Assembly: GCF_038592905.1 (NCBI RefSeq) | Contig: NZ_CP151943.1 | Location: 3,050,501 to 3,114,500 of the forward strand | DNA length: 64,000 nt | Source of the DNA: Neobacillus sp. FSL H8-0543 | Lineage (GTDB): Bacteria > Bacillota > Bacilli > Bacillales > Cytobacillaceae | Direction: 5' to 3' | Shown here: positions 25,029-34,348 of the stretch, piece by piece | Numbering within the stretch: position 1 is the stretch's first letter | Layout of the letters: each line of letters opens with the position of its first letter | Position numbers and translations under genes: made by a program | The notes under the pieces: generated by a model | The model's database searches: none | The model's input: the letters and a program-made list of their open reading frames with translations, nothing else | Told to the model about the DNA's origin: nothing

Positions 25029-26495
25029 ATGTACTCAACCTTTCATGGTCTAGAAATCGGGAAAAGAGCAATTTTATCGCAACAAACCGCACTCAGTACA
25101 ACCGGACATAATATTGCCAACGCGAATACAATTGGATACACGAGACAGGAAGCTGTCCAACAAGCTACCCGACCGCTCGCTGCTCCGAGTCCACATAACG
25201 GAACGATTCCGATGCAAATGGGGACGGGCGTGGAGGTATCAGAGTTTCGTCGCATTCGTGAGAGTTATTTAGATAAACAATTTCACAATGAACAGCAACA
25301 TGCTGGCTATTGGGACGCAAAGTCTCAATCGCTTTCCCAACTTGAAACGATTTTTAACGACCTCTCAGATTCAGGCTTACATAACTCACTTAATCGTTTT
25401 TGGCAAGGCTTGCAGGAACTTTCGAAACAACCAGAGAGTTTGTCTGCACGAGTGGTGGCCGTTGCAAACGGAAAAGATGTGGCTGACCATCTAAATGGAA
25501 TGCATACAGGAATTGCTGATTATGAAAAAAACTTGTCGGAACAAATGCAATCGAAAGTGAAGGAAATCAATATTGCAGCTAGTGAGGTAGCGTCGTTAAA
25601 TCAAAAAATCGCCCAAAATATTGGTGCTGGTAAACAGCCCAATGATTTGTTAGATCGCCGTGATGTGTTACTTGATACCCTTTCCAAATTAGCAAACATC
25701 GAAGTCACACCTTCGGTAAATGGAAAGGTCGATGTTTCAGTGGACGGCGTGAAGCTGGTAGAAGGGAATTCTGCTAGCACGTTTACCGTTGAACCAGAAG
25801 CAGGCGGAGCGAAAATCGCTGGAACGCTTATTAATTTAAACGGTGGGGAAATCAAAGGATTGCTTGAAACGCATGGATACACAGCAGCAGACGGAACAAA
25901 GGTGGGCAGGATTCCAGAATTAACAGCCTCAATCGACCTGTTGGCTACCACCATCGCTGATAAAATTAATGCGATTCATGCCGGTGATGAGGCCAGGAAT
26001 TTGGATGATATCCAAAGGAGAAGCCTTGATCCGAATGCTCCGTTGGAAAAACTACTGTTTTTTGTCGATAAAGATGACCCAACACAGCCGCCGAAACATG
26101 CCGGGAATATGATGGTCAATCCTGCCTTGGTTGATTACCCTGGAAAAGTTGCCGCAGCAGCAACTGACAATATTGGTGATGGCTCGAACGCTAAGGCGTT
26201 GAGTGATGTTTTTCTTCAGAAAATGGATATCGGTGGAACGAACACGACGATTGGTGATTTCTATCAAAAGGTGATCGGTCAATTAGGGACTGATGTGAAT
26301 ACAGCAGTACAGACGAGTGACAATGCCAATGCAATGGTGCAAATGATTGATAATCGCAGACAGTCGGTATCAGGAGTTTCGATTGATGAAGAAATGACGA
26401 ACATGGTTCGCTACCAACAAGCTTATAATGCCGCTGCCCGCTATGTGTCAGCGGTAAACGATATGTTGAATACACTGATTAACGGAATGAAGTGA
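25029..26495 (+). CDS. flgK: Hook-associated protein 1 FlgK
   Basis: 488 aa. N-terminal STFHGLEIGKRAILSQQTALSTTGHN with IANANTIGYTRQ, and C-terminal SGVSIDEEMTNMVRYQQAYNAAARYVS: the paired terminal helices of FlgK. Junction protein between hook and filament, exported by the flagellar apparatus. AGGGGAG precedes the ATG. A typical FlgK is about 500 aa. Confidence 0.95.
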   Translation: MYSTFHGLEIGKRAILSQQTALSTTGHNIANANTIGYTRQEAVQQATRPLAAPSPHNGTIPMQMGTGVEVSEFRRIRESYLDKQFHNEQQHAGYWDAKSQSLSQLETIFNDLSDSGLHNSLNRFWQGLQELSKQPESLSARVVAVANGKDVADHLNGMHTGIADYEKNLSEQMQSKVKEINIAASEVASLNQKIAQNIGAGKQPNDLLDRRDVLLDTLSKLANIEVTPSVNGKVDVSVDGVKLVEGNSASTFTVEPEAGGAKIAGTLINLNGGEIKGLLETHGYTAADGTKVGRIPELTASIDLLATTIADKINAIHAGDEARNLDDIQRRSLDPNAPLEKLLFFVDKDDPTQPPKHAGNMMVNPALVDYPGKVAAAATDNIGDGSNAKALSDVFLQKMDIGGTNTTIGDFYQKVIGQLGTDVNTAVQTSDNANAMVQMIDNRRQSVSGVSIDEEMTNMVRYQQAYNAAARYVSAVNDMLNTLINGMK

Positions 26496-26529
26496 TTTAA
26501 GTAAAGTACGATAGGAGAGGAGGGGTAGG

Positions 26530-27408
26530 ATGCGCGTTACACACAAGATGGTAAGTCAACAATTCATCCAAAATCTAAACCGCAACAACACGTCAATGGA
26601 GAAACTGCAGGGACAAATTTCCTCCGGGAAAAAATTTGAAAAAATATCAGATCAACCTGGTGCTACCTTGCAAGGGTTAACCTATCGTTCCACCTTGAGT
26701 CATGTCGAACAATATCAAAAAAACGCCCAAGATGGCATTGATTGGAGTACGGCAATAGACGGTGCGCTTGGGAATGTTACCGATGTGCTCCACCGTGTTC
26801 GCGAACTCACCGTGGAAGCTAGTAATGATACAATAAATGAAAGTGATAGAAAAAATATCGCCGTTGAAATTCGCTCCCTGATCCAGCAGGTGGGCAATAG
26901 TGCGAATACCGCCTATGGTAGTGGTTACCTCTTTTCTGGGACAGACCTAAATACGCAACCCTATCAAAATGGGACACTGCAACAGACGAATGAGAATGGC
27001 AAAGAGTGGACAATCGGCCAAGGAATAAGCGTAAATGGAAGGGTTCATGCCTCCTCTGTATTTGGATTTCCAGTAGACGGGAAAAATTTGTTTGAAACGA
27101 TTGATGCTCTTGCCCAAACATTAGAGAACGGAGAAAACCCAGGGGCACTATTGAATTCGATTGATAATCAATTGGATAACCTAATCACTCAAAGGACCAT
27201 CGTCGGTACCAATCAAAATTTGTTAGAGCTGGCAGCCAATAAATTGGATCAAGCCCAGTTCTTAACCCAGAAGATGCTATCAAATACCGAAGATACAGAT
27301 GTCACAAAGGCCTTTACCGAACTAACCCTGCAGGAAACAGCCATTAAAGCCGCACTAACCGCTGGGGGTAAAATCATGCAGTTAAGTTTAGCTGACTTTT
27401 TGCGTTAG
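26530..27408 (+). CDS. flgL: Hook-associated protein 3 FlgL
   Basis: 292 aa. N-terminal MRVTHKMVSQQFIQNLNRNNTSMEKLQ and GKKFEKISDQP are typical of FlgL; the C-terminal FTELTLQETAIKAAL is the flagellin-like terminal helix. Forms the second hook-filament junction ring. GGAGAGGAGGGG precedes the ATG. Last gene before a terminator-like hairpin. Confidence 0.95.
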   Translation: MRVTHKMVSQQFIQNLNRNNTSMEKLQGQISSGKKFEKISDQPGATLQGLTYRSTLSHVEQYQKNAQDGIDWSTAIDGALGNVTDVLHRVRELTVEASNDTINESDRKNIAVEIRSLIQQVGNSANTAYGSGYLFSGTDLNTQPYQNGTLQQTNENGKEWTIGQGISVNGRVHASSVFGFPVDGKNLFETIDALAQTLENGENPGALLNSIDNQLDNLITQRTIVGTNQNLLELAANKLDQAQFLTQKMLSNTEDTDVTKAFTELTLQETAIKAALTAGGKIMQLSLADFLR

Positions 27409-27422
27409 TAATAGTTTTACTG

Positions 27423-27459
27423 TTCCCCATCTTAGCAATAAGGTGGGGAAGTTATTTTT
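27423..27459 (+). terminator. Probable terminator after flgL
   Basis: TTCCCCATCTTA-GCAA-TAAGGTGGGGAA stem with a modest T-run (GTTATTTTTA). Termination may be partial, allowing some read-through into the PilZ gene. Confidence 0.65.
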
Positions 27460-27480
27460 ATAAAGATATGGGGCGAAGGT

Positions 27481-27981
27481 ATGGAGGCATTTCAGATTTA
27501 TAGTATAGTAGCAGTCGCTGTCTTGATTATCCTAGTTTCTTCTATTGTATTAGTGGTCAAACAGAAGAGAGTAACGAAACAAAATAATTCAATACAAGCG
27601 GAGAAAAAGGCGAATCGAAGGGATAACTTCAGGCTTCGGGTGAATATCAAACAATCGATACTAGAGGTTCTTAAAGTTGGAAGCATCGTTGTGAATCAAA
27701 GTGACCAGTGTGAGATCGTAAATATTAGTGCAGGTGGAGTGGGGGTGGTCAGTTATTATGATTTTCCATTAAAGCAAAGTATCTACGTCAGGGTTCACTT
27801 TTACTTGAATGCAGAAGAATTTTCATTAAATGGTCGGATTGTTCGCAAAGCCGAAAGAATCAATAAAAGTGGCTTCCTTTACGGTATCCAATTTCTAAAT
27901 CTATCTGCCAGTGACCAAAATCGATTGATGAAAGAAGTTTTCGCAATGGAAAACGAGCGGCGGAAAATGGAGATTATATAA
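27481..27981 (+). CDS. Membrane-anchored PilZ-domain protein (putative c-di-GMP receptor)
   Basis: 166 aa: one N-terminal membrane helix (residues 7-27), a short basic linker, then a PilZ domain. Both c-di-GMP-binding signatures are present: the R-x-x-x-R element in RRDNFRLR (approx. residues 46-53) and the (D/N)-x-S-x-x-G element in VNISAGGVGV (approx. residues 80-89). It therefore should bind c-di-GMP at the inner membrane face. It is unlike B. subtilis YpfA/DgrA, which has an extra N-terminal soluble YcgR-like domain. Position between flgL and hag implies a role in this flagellum. Confidence 0.85.
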   Translation: MEAFQIYSIVAVAVLIILVSSIVLVVKQKRVTKQNNSIQAEKKANRRDNFRLRVNIKQSILEVLKVGSIVVNQSDQCEIVNISAGGVGVVSYYDFPLKQSIYVRVHFYLNAEEFSLNGRIVRKAERINKSGFLYGIQFLNLSASDQNRLMKEVFAMENERRKMEII

Positions 27982-28001
27982 AAAGTTTTTTCAGTTACCC
28001 C

Positions 28002-28029
28002 TCTACAGGTTAGAAAATCCTGTCGATAT
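28002..28029 (+). promoter_or_regulatory. SigD-type promoter of hag
   Basis: TCTA (28002-28005), 16-bp spacer, GTCGATAT (28022-28029). The -35 TCTA is shared with the fliD promoter and differs from the consensus TAAA. Confidence 0.75.
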
Positions 28030-28076
28030 ATAAGATACAGAGGGAAAATATTCCTCAATCTTAGGAGGTACATAAA

Positions 28077-29345
28077 ATGAAAATTAACACAAACGTAGCA
28101 GCGCTTAACACACATCGTCAATTAACTGCAGGATCCAATGCAGCAGCAAAAAACATGGAAAGATTGTCATCAGGTCTTCGTATTAACCGTGCGAGTGATG
28201 ATGCAGCTGGTCTAGCAATCTCTGAAAAAATGCGTGGACAAATCCGCGGATTAGAAGTAGCACAAAAGAACGCACAAAACGGTGTTTCCTTACTTCAAAC
28301 AGCTGAAGGTGCTTTAAACGAAACACATTCGATTTTACAACGTATGCGTGAACTAGCAGTACAATCTGCCAACGATACGAACACATCTTCTGACCGTGTA
28401 AAACTTCAATCCGAAATTGATACATTAGCTGAAGAAGTAGGTCGAATCGGTTCTTCGGCAGAGTTTAATGGTAAGAAACTATTAAACGGTTCATTTGACG
28501 GTACATTCCAAATTGGTGCCAACCAAGACCAAAACATGAGCATTAAGATTGGGGATTCACAGTCATTTAGCTTAGGTGTTGCGGGTAGTGTAGGAATCGA
28601 ACAATCTAGCATAGTTACTGTTGGTGCTACAACAACAGGGGATACATTAAAGGCTGGAACATACAGTGTCTCCGATAATGCAGGTACTTTTGAAGTGAAA
28701 GACGAAAATGGAAAAGTGGTAGCAGCTAGTGCAGATGGTTTAACTTTTACAACAAAAGCATTTGATGGTACAGCTGGTGATGATACATTTACATTTAGCC
28801 AAGCTGTTAAATCTGGTACGTTAAGCTACGATGGAACAAATGTGAAAGCAACTGCCCAATTCACGAATACTGGCCTTGAAGCTGGTTCTTATAAATTTGA
28901 TGATAATGATAATGTTCTTTTAGATACACATGGTGAAGTAGTAGCACGTACGACTGACGGTATTCAATTCAAGGGAGCTGACGGTACTACAGTATTCTCA
29001 GCAACTGTAGCATTAACCGGTGGAGATGCACTTAAAGTTGGTGGTGCAGATGTTTCAACTCAATCGGCAGCTAACACATCAATTACATCAATTAACACAG
29101 CAATTGAAACAGTTGCTGCGGAACGTTCTAAAATGGGTGCTGTCCAAAACCGACTTGAATTCACTAATAATAGCTTAAGCACAACAGCAGAGAACTTAAC
29201 ATCTGCAGAATCTCGTATTCGTGATGTGGATATGGCAAAAGAGATGATGACATTCACAAAGAATAATATTCTATCTCAAGCTGCACAAGCAATGCTTGCT
29301 CAAGCTAACCAACAGCCGCAAGCAGTACTACAATTACTTCGTTAA
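28077..29345 (+). CDS. hag: Flagellin
   Basis: 422 aa filament subunit. The conserved N-terminal D0/D1 (MKINTNVAALNTHRQL, RINRASDDAAGLAISEKMRGQIRGL) and C-terminal D1/D0 (RDVDMAKEMMTFTKNNILSQAAQAML and a final NQQPQAVLQLLR) flank a variable centre (approx. residues 150-340) made of Thr/Gly/Asp-rich repeats, probably surface-exposed D2/D3 domains. Longer than the roughly 300-aa B. subtilis Hag. Strong RBS TTAGGAGGT. Driven by a SigD promoter. Confidence 0.97.
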   Translation: MKINTNVAALNTHRQLTAGSNAAAKNMERLSSGLRINRASDDAAGLAISEKMRGQIRGLEVAQKNAQNGVSLLQTAEGALNETHSILQRMRELAVQSANDTNTSSDRVKLQSEIDTLAEEVGRIGSSAEFNGKKLLNGSFDGTFQIGANQDQNMSIKIGDSQSFSLGVAGSVGIEQSSIVTVGATTTGDTLKAGTYSVSDNAGTFEVKDENGKVVAASADGLTFTTKAFDGTAGDDTFTFSQAVKSGTLSYDGTNVKATAQFTNTGLEAGSYKFDDNDNVLLDTHGEVVARTTDGIQFKGADGTTVFSATVALTGGDALKVGGADVSTQSAANTSITSINTAIETVAAERSKMGAVQNRLEFTNNSLSTTAENLTSAESRIRDVDMAKEMMTFTKNNILSQAAQAMLAQANQQPQAVLQLLR

Positions 29346-29352
29346 TATTCAT

Positions 29353-29387
29353 AAAAGAGATTTAAGGGAACTTAAATCTCTTTTTTA
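29353..29387 (+). terminator. Terminator of hag
   Basis: AAAAGAGATTTAAG / CTTAAATCTCTTTT perfect stem with a T-rich tail. Confidence 0.9.
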
Positions 29388-29418
29388 AAATCATTTTTAA
29401 AAAAAGGAGGGAGTTTTT

Positions 29419-32400
29419 TTGACGAAATTTAGAACACTCCCAATCATTGTAAGTTTCATGTTGATTGTTCAACTTTTCTTTCCTATTATCGGTGTGTTAG
29501 CCGCAGAGGTACAAGCACCTGCGAATTTAAAAATCTATGAACGTTATCCCGGCAGTGCTGTGATCGAATGGGATGCTGTGCCTTACAGCTCCGGATATAA
29601 AGTCTATAGAATGGACGGTGATACGAAAACGCTGACGTCACAACCAACTACTAACAAAGCGTTTATCACCTTAAAAGAGGGAACCTACTCATTCGCTGTA
29701 TCGTCCATTGTAAATGGATCGGAATCACCCCTCTCACAACCAGTTTCTATTGAAATCATTTATCCAGAGATGCAAGCTCCTGGTAATATTCAATCAAAGA
29801 TTGAAAGATTTTATGATGTAACATTGAGCTGGGACACGGCAAGCTATGTCCATTATTATAAAATCTATCAGGTAGTTGACGGGGTAAGGAAATTAGTCAC
29901 TACAACCGAGAAAACAACTCATGCTTTTGCTACCTTACCTGAAGGGCATTATGTCTATGAGGTAACAGCCTATAATAGTATATTTGGTGAATCAGAACAA
30001 GCGTCTCGTGTTGAGCTTGATATCGTATATCCAGATATGGAGGCACCTGCCAATCTGACTTATACCATAGCGAACGGTAATGACGTGACCTTAAGCTGGT
30101 CTCGTTCTAATCACGCGAATAAATATAATATTTATAAGGTTGAAGATAACAAGAGAACCCTTGTTACTTCTTCCACGAATTTAAATGTGACACTTACGAA
30201 TGTTCCAGAAGGAAAACATCTTTATGAAGTAACGTCCTTCAGCTATACATTTAAGGAATCAGTAAATGCTGCTGGTATTGAGGTAAATTTAGTTCATCCA
30301 GATGTAAAGGCACCTGGGAATTTAAATTTATCGATTACAAATGGAAATGATGGAGCCCTAAGCTGGAGTAAAGTAGATTATGCGACAAATTACAAGATTT
30401 ATCAGATCATCGATGAATCAAGGGTATTACTTAAACAGACAACGTATCAGCAGCTGAGTTTACCCAATATGGAAGAAGGAAATTATATTTTCGAAGTAAC
30501 AGCATATAGCGACCGTTTTGGTGAATCATTGGGAGCTAGGCTGAAGCAACAAGTGATTCATCCAGATATGCAAAAGCCTGAAGGTTTTACAGGCTCAGTT
30601 TTAAATGTAGATACTCTTTATTTAAAATGGACCAAAGCAGAATATGCAACAAGCTATAAGCTCTACCAGATAATAAATGGCGAGCGAAAATTTGTTTCAG
30701 ACATTAACAATACCTATACAGCGATTAACAATTTACCAGAAGGTGACTATGTGTATGAAATCACCTCTTATAGTGATCGCTTTGGTGAATCAGCACAAGC
30801 ATCACGTGTAGAAGCGACGATAGTATACCCTGAAATACAAGCACCAAACCTGCAAGTGTACGTTAATCAGGAAGCTAAGTCTATTGCTCTATGGTGGGAT
30901 GAAGTAGACTATGCGACTTCCTACGATATCTATCAAGTAGTAGATGGAGAACGTACACTACTCCAACCTACACCGAATACCCGTATTGTGTTTAACACAA
31001 TGCCATATGGTAAGTATAGTTATGAGGTAGTAGCACATAGTAAGTATGGTGATTCTCCATTCTCAAATCAAGTAACAGCCTCTGTAGAACCAATTTTAGA
31101 GGCACCAACAACTCCAAAGGCATCAGTAAAAGGTGACGATGTGGTTCTTAGCTGGGATCCGGTGAAGGATGCGGAATCTTATAATGTATATGAAGAGGTA
31201 GATGGGGAACGAGTTCTTGTCGGAAATACGAGTGACCCAGAATTAACTTTGGATGACCGGGAACCAGGTGAACATACGTATATTATCGTTCCAGTTTCTC
31301 CAACTGGAAAAGAATCTAGTGAATCGACTGAGATCGTTGTCGATGTGGCTGAATCTGATACGATAGCACCTGTAACCGAATCAAATGTATTGGTTCAGTG
31401 GTACCAGACAGAAGTAGCAGTCGAATTAACCGCAACAGATGATGCTAGTGGTGTTGCGAGCACATTCTATTCTGTAAATGGAGCTGAATTTGTCGAAGGT
31501 GCAAGCTTTGTTGTGAGTGAATCGGGAGTAAATACTGTCCAGTTCTACAGTGTTGATAATGCAGGAAATGTAGAAGCTGTGAAGACAGTAGAAGTAAAAG
31601 TGGACAAGGCTCCTCCAGTAACAACATCGAATGTAACTGATCAATGGGTAAAAGAATTCAATGTAGAATTATCAGCAACCGATGATTTTAGTGGTGTTGA
31701 TAAAACCTACTACTCAGTAAACGGTTCTGAATATGTAAGAGGGACTAGCTTTGTTGTAAGTGAACCAGGAGTAAATCGAGTTTCCTTCTTCAGCGTCGAC
31801 AAGGCAGGTAATAAAGAAGAAGAACAAACAATCGAAGTGAAGATTGATACGACTGCTCCGGAGACTGGTTCGAATGTTTCTAATCAATTGAACCAAGGAG
31901 AAGTAGCGGTTACATTGACAGCAACAGATGACCTTAGTGGAGTAGCAGCAACCTACTATTCTATAAACGGTGCTGAATTCGTTGAAGGTACTACATTAAC
32001 AGTTACCGAAGCTGGTCTAAATGAAGTATCATTCTACAGCATGGACAACGCGGGTAATGTAGAAGAAGTGAAAACAGCTGAAGTGAAGGTTGATAATGTA
32101 GCTCCAGAAACGGTTTCAAATGTTGTGAACCAGTGGAATCAAGGAGAAGTAGCGGTTACATTGACAGCAACGGATGACCTTAGTGGAGTAGCAGCAACAT
32201 ACTATTCTATTAACGGCGCTGAATTCGTTGAAGGTACTACATTAACAGTTACCGAAGCTGGCGTAAATGAAGTATCATTCTACAGTGTGGACAACGCGGG
32301 TAATGTAGAAGAAGTGAAAACAGCTGAAGTGAAGGTTGATAATGTAGCTCCAGAAACGGTTTCAGATGTTGTGGAACAGTGGAACCAAGGAGAAGTAGCG

Positions 32401-34116
32401 GTTACATTGACAGCAACGGATGACCTTAGTGGAGTAGCAGCAACATACTATTCTATTAACGGCGCTGAATTCGTTGAAGGTACTACATTAACAGTTACCG
32501 AAGCTGGCGTAAATGAAGTATCATTCTACAGTGTGGACAACGCGGGTAATGTAGAAGAAGTGAAAACAGCTGAAGTGAAGGTTGATAATGTAGCTCCAGA
32601 AACGGTTTCAGATGTTGTGGAACAGTGGAACCAAGGAGAAGTAGCGGTTACATTGACAGCAACGGATGACCTTAGTGGAGTAGCAGCAACATACTATTCT
32701 ATTAACGGCGCTGAATTCGTTGAAGGTACTACATTAACAGTTATCGAAGCTGGCGTAAATGAAGTATCATTCTACAGTGTGGACAACGCGGGTAATGTAG
32801 AAGAAGTGAAAACAGTTGAAGTGAAGATTGATACTGAAGCTCCAAAAACGGTTTCAGATGTTGTGAACCAGTGGAATCAAGGAGAAGTAGCGGTTACATT
32901 GACAGCAACGGATGACCTTAGTGGAGTAGCAACAACATACTATTCTATTAACGGCGCTGAATTCGTTGAAGGTACTACATTAACAGTTACCGAAGCTGGT
33001 CTAAATGAAGTATCATTCTACAGTGTGGACAACGCGGGTAATGTAGAAGAAGTGAAAACGGTAGAAGTGAAAATTGATACAATGGCTCCAAAGACTGCTT
33101 CGGATGTTTCCAATCAGCAGAATCAAGGGGAAGTAGTAGTTCAATTAACAGCAACGGATGACCATAGTGGAGTAGCAGCAACCTACTATTCTATTAACGG
33201 CGCTGAATTCGTGGAAGGAACCACGGTAACGGTTACTGAAGCTGGCGTAAATGAAGTATCATTCTACAGCGCTGACAACGCAGGCAATGTAGAAGATGTG
33301 AAAACGATTGAAGTTATAACAGATATAAATGCTCCTGAAACTGGATCAAATGTTTCTGACCAGTGGAACCAAGGAGAAGTAGCCGTTGAATTAACAGCAA
33401 GAGATGCTGGTAGCGGTGTAGCAGCAACGTATTATTCTGTAAATGGTTCTGAATTCGTCGCAGGCACAGCGTTTACTGTTACTGAAGAAGGCATAAATGA
33501 AGTGTCATTCTACAGCGTGGACAACGCGGGTAATGTGGAAGAAGTAAAAACAATCGAAGTGAAGATCGACAAAACAGCTCCAACCGTGTCCATTCCATTA
33601 GACAGTGAAATCAGTCTGGGCTCATTCATCCAATTGGATTACCTTGCAGAGGATAACCTTTCAGGTATCACTGTTGAAAAAATGACGCTTAACGGCGAGA
33701 CGTATAAAAAAGGCGACAAGGTATTCCTTTATAAACCAGGTGTGAACAAGCTAGTCGTGACGGTAACGGATGCGGCCGGTTGGTCCACTCAAGTAGAAAA
33801 GGAATTCGAAATTTACATTTCGCTCGAGCTTGAGGTTTTACCGAAAGTGATTAAAGGAAACAAAGGAGTCTTTACGGTGAAGGCTGATTTACCGTTCAAC
33901 TATTTTGGTTTCTCCTATGATGTTTCAACTGTTACATTAAATGGAGTAGCAGCTGATCCAAAAAATAAGGGTTTAGAAAAGCAAGCCGAAAAAGGTCATT
34001 TTAAATTCGAACGGGAAGATTTTGATTGGGAAAAAGGCGAAGTTACCCTTGAATTACGTGGTCATTTAGATAACGGATATTTAGTTATTGCCAAAAAAAC
34101 GGTCCAAGTAAAATAA
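29419..34116 (+). CDS. Large exported repeat protein: fibronectin type III and OmpL47-type domains
   Basis: 1565 aa. A Sec signal peptide (residues 1-28, ending GVLAAEV) is followed by seven fibronectin type III-like domains (approx. 33-625, each opening with a (M/V)QAP-type linker and a ...LSW strand), nine Ig-like repeats of the OmpL47 type (approx. 650-1390, 82 aa each, with TATDDLSGVAATYYSINGAE and VDNAGNVEEVKT), one divergent Ig-like domain, and a C-terminal beta domain. No LPxTG, SLH or membrane anchor is seen. TTG 29419 follows AAGGAGGG. It lies between hag and fliD, so I infer a surface or adhesive role tied to the flagellum. Confidence 0.85.
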   Translation: MTKFRTLPIIVSFMLIVQLFFPIIGVLAAEVQAPANLKIYERYPGSAVIEWDAVPYSSGYKVYRMDGDTKTLTSQPTTNKAFITLKEGTYSFAVSSIVNGSESPLSQPVSIEIIYPEMQAPGNIQSKIERFYDVTLSWDTASYVHYYKIYQVVDGVRKLVTTTEKTTHAFATLPEGHYVYEVTAYNSIFGESEQASRVELDIVYPDMEAPANLTYTIANGNDVTLSWSRSNHANKYNIYKVEDNKRTLVTSSTNLNVTLTNVPEGKHLYEVTSFSYTFKESVNAAGIEVNLVHPDVKAPGNLNLSITNGNDGALSWSKVDYATNYKIYQIIDESRVLLKQTTYQQLSLPNMEEGNYIFEVTAYSDRFGESLGARLKQQVIHPDMQKPEGFTGSVLNVDTLYLKWTKAEYATSYKLYQIINGERKFVSDINNTYTAINNLPEGDYVYEITSYSDRFGESAQASRVEATIVYPEIQAPNLQVYVNQEAKSIALWWDEVDYATSYDIYQVVDGERTLLQPTPNTRIVFNTMPYGKYSYEVVAHSKYGDSPFSNQVTASVEPILEAPTTPKASVKGDDVVLSWDPVKDAESYNVYEEVDGERVLVGNTSDPELTLDDREPGEHTYIIVPVSPTGKESSESTEIVVDVAESDTIAPVTESNVLVQWYQTEVAVELTATDDASGVASTFYSVNGAEFVEGASFVVSESGVNTVQFYSVDNAGNVEAVKTVEVKVDKAPPVTTSNVTDQWVKEFNVELSATDDFSGVDKTYYSVNGSEYVRGTSFVVSEPGVNRVSFFSVDKAGNKEEEQTIEVKIDTTAPETGSNVSNQLNQGEVAVTLTATDDLSGVAATYYSINGAEFVEGTTLTVTEAGLNEVSFYSMDNAGNVEEVKTAEVKVDNVAPETVSNVVNQWNQGEVAVTLTATDDLSGVAATYYSINGAEFVEGTTLTVTEAGVNEVSFYSVDNAGNVEEVKTAEVKVDNVAPETVSDVVEQWNQGEVAVTLTATDDLSGVAATYYSINGAEFVEGTTLTVTEAGVNEVSFYSVDNAGNVEEVKTAEVKVDNVAPETVSDVVEQWNQGEVAVTLTATDDLSGVAATYYSINGAEFVEGTTLTVIEAGVNEVSFYSVDNAGNVEEVKTVEVKIDTEAPKTVSDVVNQWNQGEVAVTLTATDDLSGVATTYYSINGAEFVEGTTLTVTEAGLNEVSFYSVDNAGNVEEVKTVEVKIDTMAPKTASDVSNQQNQGEVVVQLTATDDHSGVAATYYSINGAEFVEGTTVTVTEAGVNEVSFYSADNAGNVEDVKTIEVITDINAPETGSNVSDQWNQGEVAVELTARDAGSGVAATYYSVNGSEFVAGTAFTVTEEGINEVSFYSVDNAGNVEEVKTIEVKIDKTAPTVSIPLDSEISLGSFIQLDYLAEDNLSGITVEKMTLNGETYKKGDKVFLYKPGVNKLVVTVTDAAGWSTQVEKEFEIYISLELEVLPKVIKGNKGVFTVKADLPFNYFGFSYDVSTVTLNGVAADPKNKGLEKQAEKGHFKFEREDFDWEKGEVTLELRGHLDNGYLVIAKKTVQVK
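31855..33570 (+). repeat. Near-identical 246-bp tandem repeats inside the exported protein gene
   Basis: Successive GCTCCAGAAAC-type unit starts at 32101, 32347 and 32593 give an exact 246-bp (82-codon) period. The middle units are almost identical at DNA level, while the outer ones are diverged. This points to recent unit duplication or gene conversion, so copy number may vary between strains (and be prone to assembly error). Confidence 0.9.
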
Positions 34117-34122
34117 GCATGG

Positions 34123-34151
34123 TGGCCCTAGGATTCCTAGGGCCTTTTTTT
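34123..34151 (+). terminator. Terminator of the exported repeat-protein gene
   Basis: GGCCCTAGGA-TTCCTAGGGCC stem followed by TTTTTTTT. Confidence 0.9.
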
Positions 34152-34285
34152 TGCCCTGAGATTCTTGAAAATAGTTAGGTAGAAAGAATACTCCTCATAA
34201 ACTTAAGAAACACTCAAAATACCCTCTATCATTGCAAAAATCACCATTATTTCACGAAATCCGACATTTTTTTTAAAATCCACCC

Positions 34286-34313
34286 TCTACTCTTTCGAAA
34301 AGACTGCCGATAC
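34286..34313 (+). promoter_or_regulatory. SigD-type promoter of fliD
   Basis: TCTA (34286-34289), 16-bp spacer, GCCGATAC (34306-34313), about 35 bp before the fliD start. Confidence 0.8.
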
Positions 34314-34348
34314 TACTACAGAGAATATCTAAAATGGAGTGATGAGCA

